Origin: CAWJTN01 sp963845895
GTDB taxonomy: Bacteria > Patescibacteriota > Microgenomatia > UBA1406 > GWC2-37-13
Reading direction: 5' to 3'
Length of the DNA stretch: 64,000 nucleotides
Assembly: GCA_963845895.1 (NCBI GenBank)
Contig: CAWJTN010000001.1
Location: 62,001 to 126,000, forward strand
A model generated the notes under the pieces. That model was not told where the DNA came from. It did not search any database and worked only from the letters and a program-made list of their open reading frames with translations. The translations under genes and the position numbers were made by a program. Of this stretch, positions 24,186-33,812 are shown piece after piece (the first letter of the stretch is position 1; each line of letters opens with the position of its first letter).

Positions 24186-25724
24186 ATGGAAGAGTTGGAG
24201 AAATCTCCTCAAATTTTGATTATCGACTTCGGATCGCAAACTACCCACCTCATTGGCCGACGTCTCAAAGAGTTGGGTGTCTATAATAAAATCATCGAAC
24301 CGGAGATAGCGCTTGAAGAAATCCAAAAACAACAACCTAAAGGCATCATACTATCTGGAGGTCCCTCCTCGGTCTACGAAAAAAATTCACCTCAAATAGA
24401 TAATAAGATATTCCAATTTAATATTCCCATCCTAGGCATTTGTTATGGCCAACAACTTATCGCTTACCATCTAGGTGGTAAAGTAAAGTCGGGAGGAATA
24501 AAAGAATATGGGCCTGCGACTCTACATATCGAAAAATCTCCACTTTTTAAAAATATTGCTACTCCATATTTTGATGTCTGGATGAGCCATAGTGATGAAG
24601 TCATTAAATTACCTCTAGGATTTAGTTACATCGGAAAAACCAATAACATTAAGTCTGGAGCGATCGCCAATGATGAAAGAAAAATTTACGCTGTTCAGTT
24701 CCATCCAGAAGTACAACATACAGAACATGGTATGGAGATACTAAAAAATTTTGTCAATATTTGTCATATAACACTTCAAAATACGGAAATCGATATTGAA
24801 AAAATTATTCAACATATTAAAGAAATTGTCGGAAAAAATAGAGTGGTTATTGCCTTTTCAGGTGGAACAGACTCGTTTGTCGCCTCCTCACTAATTGCTC
24901 GCGCTATTGATAAACGGTTAATACCTGTTTTTATTGACTCGGGTTTAATGAGAGACAACGCTCTTTTTAATGTCCGACAAGTTTTCCCCAGCATATTCGG
25001 TATTAAGCCAAAGGTTGTCAATGCTAAAGGAATATTTTTGCGCGGTTTAAAAGGAATCACCCATCCTGAAAAAAAGCGAAAGATCATTGGTCGGTTATAT
25101 GTAAGACTTTTCGAAAAAGTTGCTAAAAAAGAAAAAGCAATTTTTCTTGCACAGGGAACCACCTATGCTGACTTTATCCATAGCAAAAGCACCAAACATG
25201 CTGCACTTATCAAATCTCATCACAATGTTGGTGGACTTCCTAAAAAAATGAACTTAAAACTATTGGAGCCACTCCGTTATTTTTATACCGATCAAGTCAG
25301 ATATATCGGCAATAAATTAGAACTTCCTGATTCGGTCGTCAACCAACAACCGTATCCCGGCCCTGGTTACGCAGTTCGAATACTGGGGAAGGTAACCGAA
25401 AAAAGATTAGTCCAAGCTAAGCAAGCGGATAAAATAATAATCGAAGAAATTGAAAAAGCTGGACTTAATGACAAGATATTCCAATATTTTCCAGTTCTAA
25501 CAAATATTAAATCGACAGCTATCAAGGGAGATGGAAGATTTTATGGAGAAGTTGTGGCGATAAGAGCTTACACTACAAAAGATCGGATGACTGTAGACTG
25601 GGCAAAAATTCCTTACGATGTTCTTCAAAAGATATCCACTCGAATAGTCAACGAAGTTCCTAGAATCTCGCGGGTAGTTTACGACATTACAACAAAGCCG
25701 CCAGCAACGATGGAGTGGGAATAG
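24186..25724 (+). CDS. guaA: GMP synthase (glutamine-hydrolysing)
   Basis: Residues 1 to about 195 are a class I glutamine amidotransferase (LSGGPSSVYE, catalytic Cys in GICYGQQ, FHPEVQHTEHG). The ATP-pyrophosphatase domain follows (AFSGGTDSFVASS, a variant of SGGVDS) with LAQGTTYADFIHS and SHHNVGGLP, then the dimerisation domain ending KPPATMEWE. It converts XMP to GMP. At 512 residues it is full length. TATAAT lies five bases before the ATG, so the mRNA is probably leaderless. Its 3' end overlaps the convergent gene at 25687. The flanking PRTase and RdgB genes make this a nucleotide-metabolism block. Confidence 0.96.
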   Translation: MEELEKSPQILIIDFGSQTTHLIGRRLKELGVYNKIIEPEIALEEIQKQQPKGIILSGGPSSVYEKNSPQIDNKIFQFNIPILGICYGQQLIAYHLGGKVKSGGIKEYGPATLHIEKSPLFKNIATPYFDVWMSHSDEVIKLPLGFSYIGKTNNIKSGAIANDERKIYAVQFHPEVQHTEHGMEILKNFVNICHITLQNTEIDIEKIIQHIKEIVGKNRVVIAFSGGTDSFVASSLIARAIDKRLIPVFIDSGLMRDNALFNVRQVFPSIFGIKPKVVNAKGIFLRGLKGITHPEKKRKIIGRLYVRLFEKVAKKEKAIFLAQGTTYADFIHSKSTKHAALIKSHHNVGGLPKKMNLKLLEPLRYFYTDQVRYIGNKLELPDSVVNQQPYPGPGYAVRILGKVTEKRLVQAKQADKIIIEEIEKAGLNDKIFQYFPVLTNIKSTAIKGDGRFYGEVVAIRAYTTKDRMTVDWAKIPYDVLQKISTRIVNEVPRISRVVYDITTKPPATMEWE

Positions 25725-26541
25725 GTTTACCTTTATTAAAACCTAAAGAATAACTTGGCAACTGCGGAATTGCAATCCAACTTGAAGAATTTAGTTCTCC
25801 TTCATTTTTTATTCCTAAATCAGAGATTTGAACACCACTTATAAGACGTATATTAAAATCCTCTAATCTTTTTTTTACGACTGTATAGGTTTTTTCAAAC
25901 AGACTGGATGCTAATACTAGTCGCGTATCTGGAAATTCGTGTTCTCTAATTAATTCACAAAGATATGCGTGTAATAAAGTCATTTCACCAACGTCTACTG
26001 TATCTAAACCAAGACCAACTCTTCCTTTTGTATCTTCTAATAAAGGTGACATCACTCCTTCTTCTATTGAAAAAGTATCCCACTCTCCTGGTCTAGTATA
26101 TGATTCAATTTCTGCAGCTATTGAACTACCATTATTATTTAAATTTTTTCTTACTCTTATAAATGGGACAGATAAAACAGTCGCGAGTTGTAACCCTGGA
26201 AATATATCAGAGTCATCAGGAGCCATAAAAATGTCGACTTCTCCATCTATTTCATGAGCCATTTCCGATGTAACAGGATTAGTTATCCTAGTGTCATAGG
26301 GATTTTTTGCAAATTTACCATATTCCATACCCAGTTTTTTTCCAAATCGTCTAACTCGTCCAAGATTTAAATAACTGAGGAGTAATATTTTTCTACCATG
26401 TGTAATAGGAAGATCTTTAATTAATTCTATGCTTTTTTCAAACTCAATTGTTGTTTGAGGATTTCCCGGTGGTTCTACAGACGTGTCTCTTATAAATCTT
26501 CTAACTGTAGAAATATTTATCATTTGTTCACTTATACCCAT
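25687..26541 (-). CDS. Phosphoribosyltransferase-like protein of unknown specificity
   Basis: The start is the ATG at 26539-26541 (MGISEQMINIS); a TTG two codons earlier and an ATG at 26523 are alternatives. The best hint is EVDIFMAPDDSDIFPGLQLATVLSVPFIRVRKN, which has the shape of the purine-PRTase block in which a loop is followed by an LGVPFVPVRK-like strand. VVDVGEM-like and LVLASSLFEKTYTVVKK segments could be the PRPP region. I cannot name a family with confidence. The leader duplicated from the UPRTase-like gene, and the position between guaA and rdgB, support a role in nucleobase salvage or its regulation. Confidence 0.6.
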   Translation of the reverse strand: MGISEQMINISTVRRFIRDTSVEPPGNPQTTIEFEKSIELIKDLPITHGRKILLLSYLNLGRVRRFGKKLGMEYGKFAKNPYDTRITNPVTSEMAHEIDGEVDIFMAPDDSDIFPGLQLATVLSVPFIRVRKNLNNNGSSIAAEIESYTRPGEWDTFSIEEGVMSPLLEDTKGRVGLGLDTVDVGEMTLLHAYLCELIREHEFPDTRLVLASSLFEKTYTVVKKRLEDFNIRLISGVQISDLGIKNEGELNSSSWIAIPQLPSYSLGFNKGKPIPTPSLLAALL

Positions 26542-26544
26542 AAA

Positions 26545-26647
26545 CAAAAAAACCCGCGGAAGGCGGGTATAAAATTGGGTAAGATTTTTTCTTTCCTTAC
26601 CATGAGAAAGTATATCAGTTAAAAAGTTAAAAATTCAAGAGATCAAA
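26545..26647 (-). promoter_or_regulatory. Promoter-hairpin-terminator leader, copy 2
   Basis: On the minus strand: TTTGATCTC (26639-26647), -35 TTGAAT (26633-26638), 18-bp spacer, -10 TATACT (26609-26614). Then come hairpin arms GGTAAG (26596-26601) and CTTACC (26578-26583), and a terminator with arms ACCCGC/GCGGGT (26552-26568) and a T-run. The gene start lies within about ten bases. Sequence between the conserved parts differs from copy 1, while the parts and spacings are kept. Confidence 0.75.
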
Positions 26648-26748
26648 CTGTGTCAAAAGCTGACTTTAGTATAATGTTTTAATTAATCAATTAATTAAAA
26701 CATAGATTATTAATTTGGTTTTTACCTTAGCGCAAATTATAATAAGCT

Positions 26749-27351
26749 GTGAGAAAAATTCTAATAGCAACTCATAACAAGGCAAAACTTAAGGAAATTA
26801 AACTTGGCATAAAACTATTTTTTAAAAAACCGGTTAAAGCTTTATCTCTTGATAATCTAAAAATTACAATCCAACCAGAAGAAACTGGAAAAACATTTGA
26901 AGAGAATTCCAAGTTAAAAGCCAAATTCTATGCTGAACTAACAAAGTTTCCTACAATAGCTGATGATGGTGGGTTAATAGTTCCTAGCTTAAATAATGAA
27001 CCAGGAGTTAAATCAAAACGTTGGCTTGGATATGATGCGACAGATGAAGAATTAATAAATTACACTTTAAAACGCTTATCGAGATATTCTAACGAAAATA
27101 GAATAGCCTATCTACAGGTTTGTCTAACATATTATGATCCGGCGACAAAGAAAATCTTTTTTGCCGAAGAAAGAATAAAAGGACATATTGCCCTAAATTC
27201 AAGTGGCAAAAGAATAAAAGGATATCCTTATAGAGCTCTCTTTATTGTTGACGAATACGATAAATACTATGACGAGCTTACTGATAAAGAACACCATAAA
27301 ATAAATCATAGATTAAAGGCATTAAAGAGATTATTAAAGCAAATAGTTTAA
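26749..27351 (+). CDS. rdgB: XTP/dITP diphosphatase (RdgB/Ham1)
   Basis: The GTG start gives MRKILIATHNKAKLKEI, the Ham1 N-terminal THNxxK motif, followed by ETGKTFEENSKLKAKF and the catalytic IADDGGLIVPSLNNEPGVKSKRW block. The protein removes deaminated purine triphosphates such as dITP and XTP. At 200 residues it is normal. It fits with guaA and the PRTase-like genes. The next gene starts 18 bases downstream from a TTG. Confidence 0.92.
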   Translation: MRKILIATHNKAKLKEIKLGIKLFFKKPVKALSLDNLKITIQPEETGKTFEENSKLKAKFYAELTKFPTIADDGGLIVPSLNNEPGVKSKRWLGYDATDEELINYTLKRLSRYSNENRIAYLQVCLTYYDPATKKIFFAEERIKGHIALNSSGKRIKGYPYRALFIVDEYDKYYDELTDKEHHKINHRLKALKRLLKQIV

Positions 27352-27368
27352 AATTTAAATCTTGAGAC

Positions 27369-28760
27369 TTGAAGAAAAATTTATCTTTAATAAGTTTTCT
27401 TTATTTTCTTACCCGCCTTCCATTCTTAAGGCCCTTACCAGTTTTCTACGACTCATTTGAATATATCCAATCGATTAATCGATTGGACATTAGCAATTTC
27501 CGACAGATAATTCTTTCCTCTCACCAGCCAATTCACACTTTTTATTTCATTACGGCATTAATTTTCAAAAAAATATTTTTCTTTTTATCTGTGCAAACAA
27601 TTCTAGTACTCATTTCCCTTATTTTTGGCTATTTAACAGTTGTTGTTTGGTATTTGTTTGTTAATAAAATGATAAACAAAAGAATAGCCTTTTTCAGTTC
27701 TCTTTTACTTTTGGTTTTTCCTTACTTCTTCGTCGCAAATACGAATATTCTTTACGAATCAGAACTTTTGTTTTTTCAAGTCCTAAGTATTTATCTATTG
27801 TCAAAGCAGAAACCAGTAGTTGCAGGCTTAACTTTCGGATTTGCGCAACTAATATTTATCGGCAACTTAATTCTTTTTCCGATTTACTTACTATTTATAT
27901 TCATTAAAAGCAAAAGAAAAAAAATTACATTTTTCCTATTTACAATTTCATTCTTTACAACGGCCTTTCTGATAGATTATTTAATTTTAGGTTCCTGGAA
28001 ATTGTTGCAAACAAAATACACAGTCCATCTTTTTGATCTAGTTTCAACAAATAATGGAATATTAGTAACTTTAGGAAGAGTCGCCAGAAATATTGTTATT
28101 CAATCTTCTGCTATCTTATCTATTCCTGGAATTATATTTTTGCTGATTGCATTACTTATAATCTTTATTAGAAATAAAAAACTGTTTTTAATTTTTACAT
28201 TTAACATTTTACCTTTTACATTGTTACAACAATATTGGCATGCCGGTTTTTATGGAAGACTCTCAATTGGTCTAATCTTTCCTGCTTCACTTATTATTGC
28301 TTACGTTTTTGAAAATAGGATAGTTAAATTTTTAATTCTTCTTTTAATTTCGTTGTCAACAATAAACTTTGCAGTTGCGCAAAGACAGGAATCTCCCATT
28401 TATTCATTTTATGATTTAATAAAAAATCAGAAAAATATAGTGATTGTCACTTCTGATTACAATCGATTTCTTTACGAAAAAAATCGTCTTCACGTCTTTG
28501 CCTTCAAAGGAAATAACACAGGTAACGCAACAGAATTTATCGAAGGAAGTCTGAAAATAAATAAAACTGTTTTAATTGACTCTCAAGCTTTAACTTATCC
28601 TTATTATCAATACGATGGCAGTTTTTATCAGATACTTTCCAAAAATAGTTACGGTAAACCTGATGCTAAAATAATTTTGAATAAATATAATTTAATAAAA
28701 TACATCGAGGATAAAAAGAACAAAAATATATATTTTCTTAGGATAATCAACAAAAAATAA
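27369..28760 (+). CDS. Polytopic membrane protein, GT-C glycosyltransferase-like
   Basis: The TTG start is followed by at least nine hydrophobic helices. An early loop FYDSFEYIQSINRLD carries the acidic pair expected of GT-C (PMT/ArnT-like) lipid-linked sugar transferases, and HQPIHTFYF follows. The C-terminal 130 residues are soluble. I read it as a dolichyl- or undecaprenyl-phosphate sugar transferase by topology only. The 18-bp palindrome at 27468-27485 lies exactly in the FEYIQSINRLD loop and encodes part of it. Confidence 0.7.
   Translation: MKKNLSLISFLYFLTRLPFLRPLPVFYDSFEYIQSINRLDISNFRQIILSSHQPIHTFYFITALIFKKIFFFLSVQTILVLISLIFGYLTVVVWYLFVNKMINKRIAFFSSLLLLVFPYFFVANTNILYESELLFFQVLSIYLLSKQKPVVAGLTFGFAQLIFIGNLILFPIYLLFIFIKSKRKKITFFLFTISFFTTAFLIDYLILGSWKLLQTKYTVHLFDLVSTNNGILVTLGRVARNIVIQSSAILSIPGIIFLLIALLIIFIRNKKLFLIFTFNILPFTLLQQYWHAGFYGRLSIGLIFPASLIIAYVFENRIVKFLILLLISLSTINFAVAQRQESPIYSFYDLIKNQKNIVIVTSDYNRFLYEKNRLHVFAFKGNNTGNATEFIEGSLKINKTVLIDSQALTYPYYQYDGSFYQILSKNSYGKPDAKIILNKYNLIKYIEDKKNKNIYFLRIINKK
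27468..27485. repeat. 18-bp perfect palindrome, copy 2 (inside the GT-C-like gene)
   Basis: This is identical to 24104-24121. In this gene it encodes QSINRL next to the likely catalytic loop. Confidence 0.7.
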
Positions 28761-28780
28761 CAATATTGTATAATCTTTAT

Positions 28781-30034
28781 ATGCTTTCAATAGATTATAT
28801 CCGCGAAAATAAAAACAAAGTTGTAGCGGCTGCTAAAAATAAAAACAGAAAAGTTGACATTGAAAAAATTTTAAAGTTAGATAATCATAGACGAAATTTA
28901 ATCCATAAAATTCAAAAGATAAGAGAAGAAAGAAATCTTTTAGCCAAAAAAAAGGTTGATGAGAAAGTAAAATCAAGAGGTAAGGAAATCAAAGAGCAAC
29001 TGAAAAAAATCGAGTTGGAGCTTTTAAATGTAGAGAATGAACTCAAAGATCTTGTTTCCTTTGTTCCAAATGTTCCTTTAGATGAAGTCCCTGTTGGAAA
29101 AGATGCTTCGGGCAACAAAGAAGTTAAAAAATGGGGGGATATTCCAAAGTTTGATTTCAAACCAAAATCCCACATTGAACTTGGCACATCTTTGGATCTC
29201 ATAGATTTTGAAAGAGCCGCAAAGGTCTCTGGTTTTAGAGGATATTTCTTAAAAAATGAAGCGGCTTTACTTCAGATGGCTGTACTTTTTTATGCTTATC
29301 AGAAACTGATTAAAAAAGGTTATACTCCGCTTGTTGCACCAGCTATAGTCAAAGGTTTTACCCTCTTCGGCTCCGGCCAGTTTCCCTGGGGAGAACAGGA
29401 AGTCTACAAACTGAATGAAGAAGACAGATATTTGGCAGGGACTGCCGAAGTTCCAGTGACAGCCTACCACTCTGGAGAAATTTTAAAAGAATCCGATCTG
29501 CCAAAAAAATACGTTGCTTTTTCTCCCTGTTTTAGACGCGAAGCAGGAGCCTACGGAAAGGATACGAAAGGCTTATATAGATTGCATGAATTTTGGAAAA
29601 TTGAACAGGTTATCTTGAACAACAATAATATCGATGAGGCAAGAAAATTGCATGAGGAACTGCAAAACAATGCCGAGGAAATCTTAAAAGATCTTAAACT
29701 CCCCTATCGGGTAATCTTAATGTGTACCGGAGATATGGGTGAACCCCAGATAAAAAAATATGACACCGAAACCTGGATGCCCTCAAGAAATGGCTACGGA
29801 GAAACTATGTCAAACTCGATCATGGGAGATTTCCAAACAAGAAGATTAAATATAAAATATAGAACAAAACAAGGAAAAACTGAATTCTGTTTCTCTTTCA
29901 ACAATACCGCACTCGCCTCGCCACGGATTTTAATTGCAATACTCGAGAACTATCAACAAAAAGACGGAAGCGTAATAATCCCCAAAGTTCTGCAACCAAT
30001 GATGGGAATTGAAAAAATAAAAGCGGGAAGCTGA
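28781..30034 (+). CDS. serS: Seryl-tRNA synthetase
   Basis: The start is the ATG at 28781 (MLSIDYIRENK); the open frame extends five codons upstream but across the promoter. The N-terminal coiled-coil tRNA arm (HRRNLIHKIQKIREERNLLAKK) precedes the class II catalytic core: TAEVPVTAYHSGEIL, FSPCFRREAGAYGKDTKGLYRLHEF and a C-terminal LASPRILIAILENYQ motif 3. The 417-residue length is normal. TATAAT (28769-28774) ends six bases before the ATG, so the mRNA is probably leaderless. It ends with TGA. Confidence 0.96.
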   Translation: MLSIDYIRENKNKVVAAAKNKNRKVDIEKILKLDNHRRNLIHKIQKIREERNLLAKKKVDEKVKSRGKEIKEQLKKIELELLNVENELKDLVSFVPNVPLDEVPVGKDASGNKEVKKWGDIPKFDFKPKSHIELGTSLDLIDFERAAKVSGFRGYFLKNEAALLQMAVLFYAYQKLIKKGYTPLVAPAIVKGFTLFGSGQFPWGEQEVYKLNEEDRYLAGTAEVPVTAYHSGEILKESDLPKKYVAFSPCFRREAGAYGKDTKGLYRLHEFWKIEQVILNNNNIDEARKLHEELQNNAEEILKDLKLPYRVILMCTGDMGEPQIKKYDTETWMPSRNGYGETMSNSIMGDFQTRRLNIKYRTKQGKTEFCFSFNNTALASPRILIAILENYQQKDGSVIIPKVLQPMMGIEKIKAGS

Positions 30035-30087
30035 TGCTGTAAAAAGCTATTGTATTTGGAATTTATATTTGATATAACATTGGTCAT

Positions 30088-30756
30088 ATGAAAAATAAAA
30101 CTTCTCTGATCGTCTTAATCTTAATAATAATAATTCTTTTAGCCGGTGGCGCATACTTCATGATGAAAAAAACTCCCTCAAAAATATCGGAAACCAAAAT
30201 GACCCAAACCTCTCCCACGGCTATGAAAACCAAAGGGACAATGACCGCAGGTACACTTAAAAGTCTTTTAACTCTTGGCAAATCTGTCAAATGCAGCTTC
30301 TCAAACAAAACCGAGTCCAACTCCAGCGAGGGAACAGTCTATGTATCGGGTGGCAAGATGCGGGCAGATTTTAGTTCAACCTCCGGAAAAACCACGACAA
30401 ATGGACATGTAATCGCTGATTCACAATTCTCCTATTTCTGGATGGATCAAAGCAAACAGGGTTTTAAATTTCCCATAACAAATAAAGAGACTTCAACGGG
30501 AACAACACAACAATCTTTTGACATGAATCAATCGGTAAACTACTCCTGTGGAGACTGGAATGCAGACAGTTCGGTCTTCAGCCTTCCAATAGGAGTAACT
30601 TTTTCTTCCTTCAACGTTCCCGTAGTTCCAACAGGCATGACAGGAAATTCGGGGGGAACTGGAACAACTGGGCAGTCCAGTCAATGTGCAGCTTGTAACA
30701 GTCTTCCTGCTGGCACAGCTCAAGATGCCTGTAAAACGCAGCTTCACTGTCAGTAA
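30088..30756 (+). CDS. Membrane-anchored extracellular protein of unknown function
   Basis: There is one N-terminal helix (LIVLILIIIILLAGGAYFMM), a Thr/Lys linker and a beta-rich domain (LLTLGKSVKCSFSNK, GTVYVSGGKMRADFSS, HVIADSQFSYFWMD). The tail carries four cysteines (CAACNSLPAGTAQDACKTQLHC). The GKMRADFSS and SYFWMD units recall small lipoprotein-like beta proteins seen in CPR genomes (family not named). The four tail cysteines suggest disulfides, which fits with the DsbA-like protein at 18129. It ends six bases from the convergent PBP gene. Confidence 0.7.
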   Translation: MKNKTSLIVLILIIIILLAGGAYFMMKKTPSKISETKMTQTSPTAMKTKGTMTAGTLKSLLTLGKSVKCSFSNKTESNSSEGTVYVSGGKMRADFSSTSGKTTTNGHVIADSQFSYFWMDQSKQGFKFPITNKETSTGTTQQSFDMNQSVNYSCGDWNADSSVFSLPIGVTFSSFNVPVVPTGMTGNSGGTGTTGQSSQCAACNSLPAGTAQDACKTQLHCQ

Positions 30757-30761
30757 TCTAT

Positions 30762-33005
30762 TTATTGTTTTGGGGTCGGAGTGACGGTTAAAACATCTTT
30801 GCAGGCGGTATTTTCCGTTCCTTTCAGGAAAAATTCTTTTCTTCCAAAATAACAATCTTTATCAACGACATCATCAGGTTGTGCATACCACTTTGTCCCA
30901 CTTTCATAATTTTTAAGAAGATAACTCATCATCCTATTCCAAATAGGGGCAGCACCTGTAACTCCCGAAGACAGGATTGGATTCATCGGCTGATTGTCGT
31001 TATTTCCAACCCAGACTACAACCAAAAAATCAGGAGTATAACCGATTGTCCAGTTGTCTTTTTTTGAATCGGTTGTACCGGTTTTAACTGCAACTTTATA
31101 TCCTGGTATCTCTAAAAGAGAGTTTGGTCCAAATGCCAACTGTCGAGCAAAATTGTCAGACAAAATATCCGAAAGAATATAGGCAATTCCTTCATCCACA
31201 ACCTTAGATTTTTGTGTTGAAATGCTATCTATGGGTAGTCCGTTTGCATCTTCAAGCTTAATAAAAGGATTCAAATCCACTTTATATCCCATATTTGCTA
31301 AAACACCATAAGCTGTAGCCATATCAACCATCTTGACTTCTCCACCACCCAGTGTCAAAGATAAACCAAAACGAGAAGAGTCGTTCCAGGTTGTAATCCC
31401 CATCAACTTTGCCTGGTTAACAAAGTTGTCAACGCCTATAGAATTAAGCACTTTTACTGCAGGAACATTAAAAGAATTGGCGAGGGCCAATCTTAAAGGC
31501 AACCTTCCATGAAAACGTCCGTCATAGTTTATAGGGGTATAGGAAGGACCCCCGACAAAGTGGAAAGTGATTGGTGAATCATCAAGAATTGTGGCCGCAG
31601 TATAACCTCTTTGTAAAGCTAAAGAATACATGACTGGTTTAATTGATGACCCGGGTTGTCTCAAGGCCGTTGCCACATTGAAAGCACCAGAAGGGAGAGC
31701 AAAATAGTCTACAGACCCAACCATTGCTAGAATCTCTCCTGTCTCCGGCCTAGTAACCAAAATCGCTCCGTTGTTAACATTAAGATTCCTTATTTTATCC
31801 AATTCTTCTTTTAAAATTTTTTCAGCTTCTTTTTGAATATCTAGATCAAGGGTTGTGATAACCTTAAGTCCCCCCTCTTCAACTTGATTAATCCCGTAAA
31901 GATCTTCCAATTTGGACTTAACATAAAAAACGAAGTGAGGCGCAGAAATATCTGTTTTCAAAGGAACTACATTAAGACCCTCCAACTCTGCTTGATCATA
32001 TTGAGTTTTACTTATGTAATTTAGTTGCTTCATCAAAGTTAAAACTTCGTTTCTTCTGGTAACGGCCAGAGCAGGATTTACAAAAGGAGAATAAACTGAA
32101 GGCGCTTGTGGTAAGCCAGCCAAAAGAGCGGCCTCGGCTAAATCAAGATCTTTCGCATCTTTTCCAAAATAAGTCTTTGCCGCCTCCTCAATTCCATAAG
32201 AAGATCCACCATAAGGTACTTGATTAAGATACATTTCCAAAATCTGATCCTTTGTAAAATATTTCTCTGTCCACAATGCTAATATAATTTCCTTAATCTT
32301 TCTTTGTATGGTCCTCTCCGGCGTCAACAATGATGATTTCACAAGTTGTTGTGTAATCGTTGATCCGCCTTGTAAATCGCCTTTAGTAATAGTTTCTTTT
32401 ATAGCCCGCAGAATTCCGTTGACAACAGAAACACCATTGTGCTTATAAAAATCTTTGTCTTCTATAGCAATGGTCGCTTGATAGACATAGGAAGGTAACT
32501 CTTTTAAATGAATTGGAGTCCGATTCTGATCACGGTATATTTCATATAAGAGTTTACCGTTTCGATCATAAATATGAGTTGATAAGGAAAAATTTACTTT
32601 TCCAATATTTAAGGGAGACGGAAGACTTTTTATGAAGGTATATGATTGGTAAGTAAAAACTATGATAATAGTTAAGATTGATCCAAAAACAAAATATCTT
32701 ATTTTAATTGCAAATAAATCAAATATTCTTCCTCTTGGTTTGAGTTTGTATTTTTTTTGAATAACTATTTTGGTTGGTTTAAACGAAGGCAGCTTGATTG
32801 AAGGCAATCTGATTGAAGGAATTCTAATCTTGGGTAGTTTAACCTTAGTTAACAGAATTAATATTTTGAAGGGTGAAAACAAAATTTTTCTAGTAACTTC
32901 ACCAATAAAAATAAAGAAGTTTATCAATAGGTAGATAAATTTAAAAAAAATATTAGATAGTGACGATAGTGAAGACCTGAACGATGTTTGACCGCCTTTC
33001 TTCAT
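30762..33005 (-). CDS. Class A penicillin-binding protein (PBP1A-like)
   Basis: A basic cytoplasmic region with short repeats (PSIRLPSIKLPSFKP) is followed by one membrane helix near residues 95-117. The glycosyltransferase (GT51) domain shows EDKDFYKHNGVS, GGSTITQQLVKS and a KEIILALWTEKYFTKDQILEMYLN segment. The transpeptidase domain has the SxxK serine in PGSSIKPVMYS, SFNVP for SxN and KTGTTD for KTG. It polymerises and cross-links peptidoglycan. The 747-residue length is usual. It sits beside a sortase gene, both minus strand, so surface assembly functions cluster here. Confidence 0.95.
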   Translation of the reverse strand: MKKGGQTSFRSSLSSLSNIFFKFIYLLINFFIFIGEVTRKILFSPFKILILLTKVKLPKIRIPSIRLPSIKLPSFKPTKIVIQKKYKLKPRGRIFDLFAIKIRYFVFGSILTIIIVFTYQSYTFIKSLPSPLNIGKVNFSLSTHIYDRNGKLLYEIYRDQNRTPIHLKELPSYVYQATIAIEDKDFYKHNGVSVVNGILRAIKETITKGDLQGGSTITQQLVKSSLLTPERTIQRKIKEIILALWTEKYFTKDQILEMYLNQVPYGGSSYGIEEAAKTYFGKDAKDLDLAEAALLAGLPQAPSVYSPFVNPALAVTRRNEVLTLMKQLNYISKTQYDQAELEGLNVVPLKTDISAPHFVFYVKSKLEDLYGINQVEEGGLKVITTLDLDIQKEAEKILKEELDKIRNLNVNNGAILVTRPETGEILAMVGSVDYFALPSGAFNVATALRQPGSSIKPVMYSLALQRGYTAATILDDSPITFHFVGGPSYTPINYDGRFHGRLPLRLALANSFNVPAVKVLNSIGVDNFVNQAKLMGITTWNDSSRFGLSLTLGGGEVKMVDMATAYGVLANMGYKVDLNPFIKLEDANGLPIDSISTQKSKVVDEGIAYILSDILSDNFARQLAFGPNSLLEIPGYKVAVKTGTTDSKKDNWTIGYTPDFLVVVWVGNNDNQPMNPILSSGVTGAAPIWNRMMSYLLKNYESGTKWYAQPDDVVDKDCYFGRKEFFLKGTENTACKDVLTVTPTPKQ

Positions 33006-33040
33006 AACCCTAATTTTACCATATATTATAGGTTTTAGGC

Positions 33041-33790
33041 TTATATTCTACCAGGCAGTTTCGCTAATTTTGCTTTCACTACCAACCTCTTCCAGTATGT
33101 CCCAGGCGGCACACAGGTTATCAAAGTGAGATAAGAAGCATCGTCTTTTTGTTCAAGAACAGATATCTGATTAGGGTCTACCACAAATAATTCATAAACA
33201 TCATACTCATATTCGTTATCACCTACTTTTATCAGGATTTTGTCTCCATTATCTAATGACGGTAAATAAGTAAAAATGGTCATGTAGTTTTTCGGATTAT
33301 ACAGTTGTGGAATTGTTGAGTGGCCAAAAATTACTACATTTCCGTACTCCCCTGGCAACGATTGTGGAAGATAATGAACTAAACTTTTTTTAAGATCTTC
33401 TCCTCCTACAGTCACTATTGCATCTTTGATATCAAGTTTTGGTATCGACAATGTATATTGCTTTATTTTAAAATTGTTTGTAAAACCTGTCTGCGGTTTT
33501 GTAGGAAACCATAAACTTACCTGCGTAAAATCTCGTAAGTTATTGGAAAACACGTTATAGTCTCCCAAAACTGAATTTGCTTGCTCCAACGATGAAACTG
33601 TATTAGATTTTGGAACAGGAGTACTATAGTCCTGTCTAAGAAATATTTGTGAATAGATCTCAAACGAAATAACTGGGTAAAATGACCAAAATAAAAGAAA
33701 TGACCCTATTATCAAGAAAAAATAGGAGAGATAGTTAACTGCTTTCCTTTTTGCTGAATTCTTTTTTTTTACGTAAGAGTAAAGTGCCAT
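33041..33790 (-). CDS. Sortase (class D/E-like transpeptidase)
   Basis: An N-terminal membrane helix (YFFLIIGSFLLFWSFYP) precedes the sortase beta-barrel. Catalytic residues are visible: His in IFGHSTIPQ, Cys in LITCVPPGT and Arg in KRLVVKAKL. The TLITCVPPGT motif is typical of the TLxTC sortases. It would attach surface proteins to a pentaglycine-like or peptidoglycan acceptor. None of the secreted proteins in the window has an LPxTG tail, so its substrates are elsewhere or have a different signal. Confidence 0.92.
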   Translation of the reverse strand: MALYSYVKKKNSAKRKAVNYLSYFFLIIGSFLLFWSFYPVISFEIYSQIFLRQDYSTPVPKSNTVSSLEQANSVLGDYNVFSNNLRDFTQVSLWFPTKPQTGFTNNFKIKQYTLSIPKLDIKDAIVTVGGEDLKKSLVHYLPQSLPGEYGNVVIFGHSTIPQLYNPKNYMTIFTYLPSLDNGDKILIKVGDNEYEYDVYELFVVDPNQISVLEQKDDASYLTLITCVPPGTYWKRLVVKAKLAKLPGRI

Positions 33791-33812
33791 ATTAGACTAA
33801 CTATACCAGATA

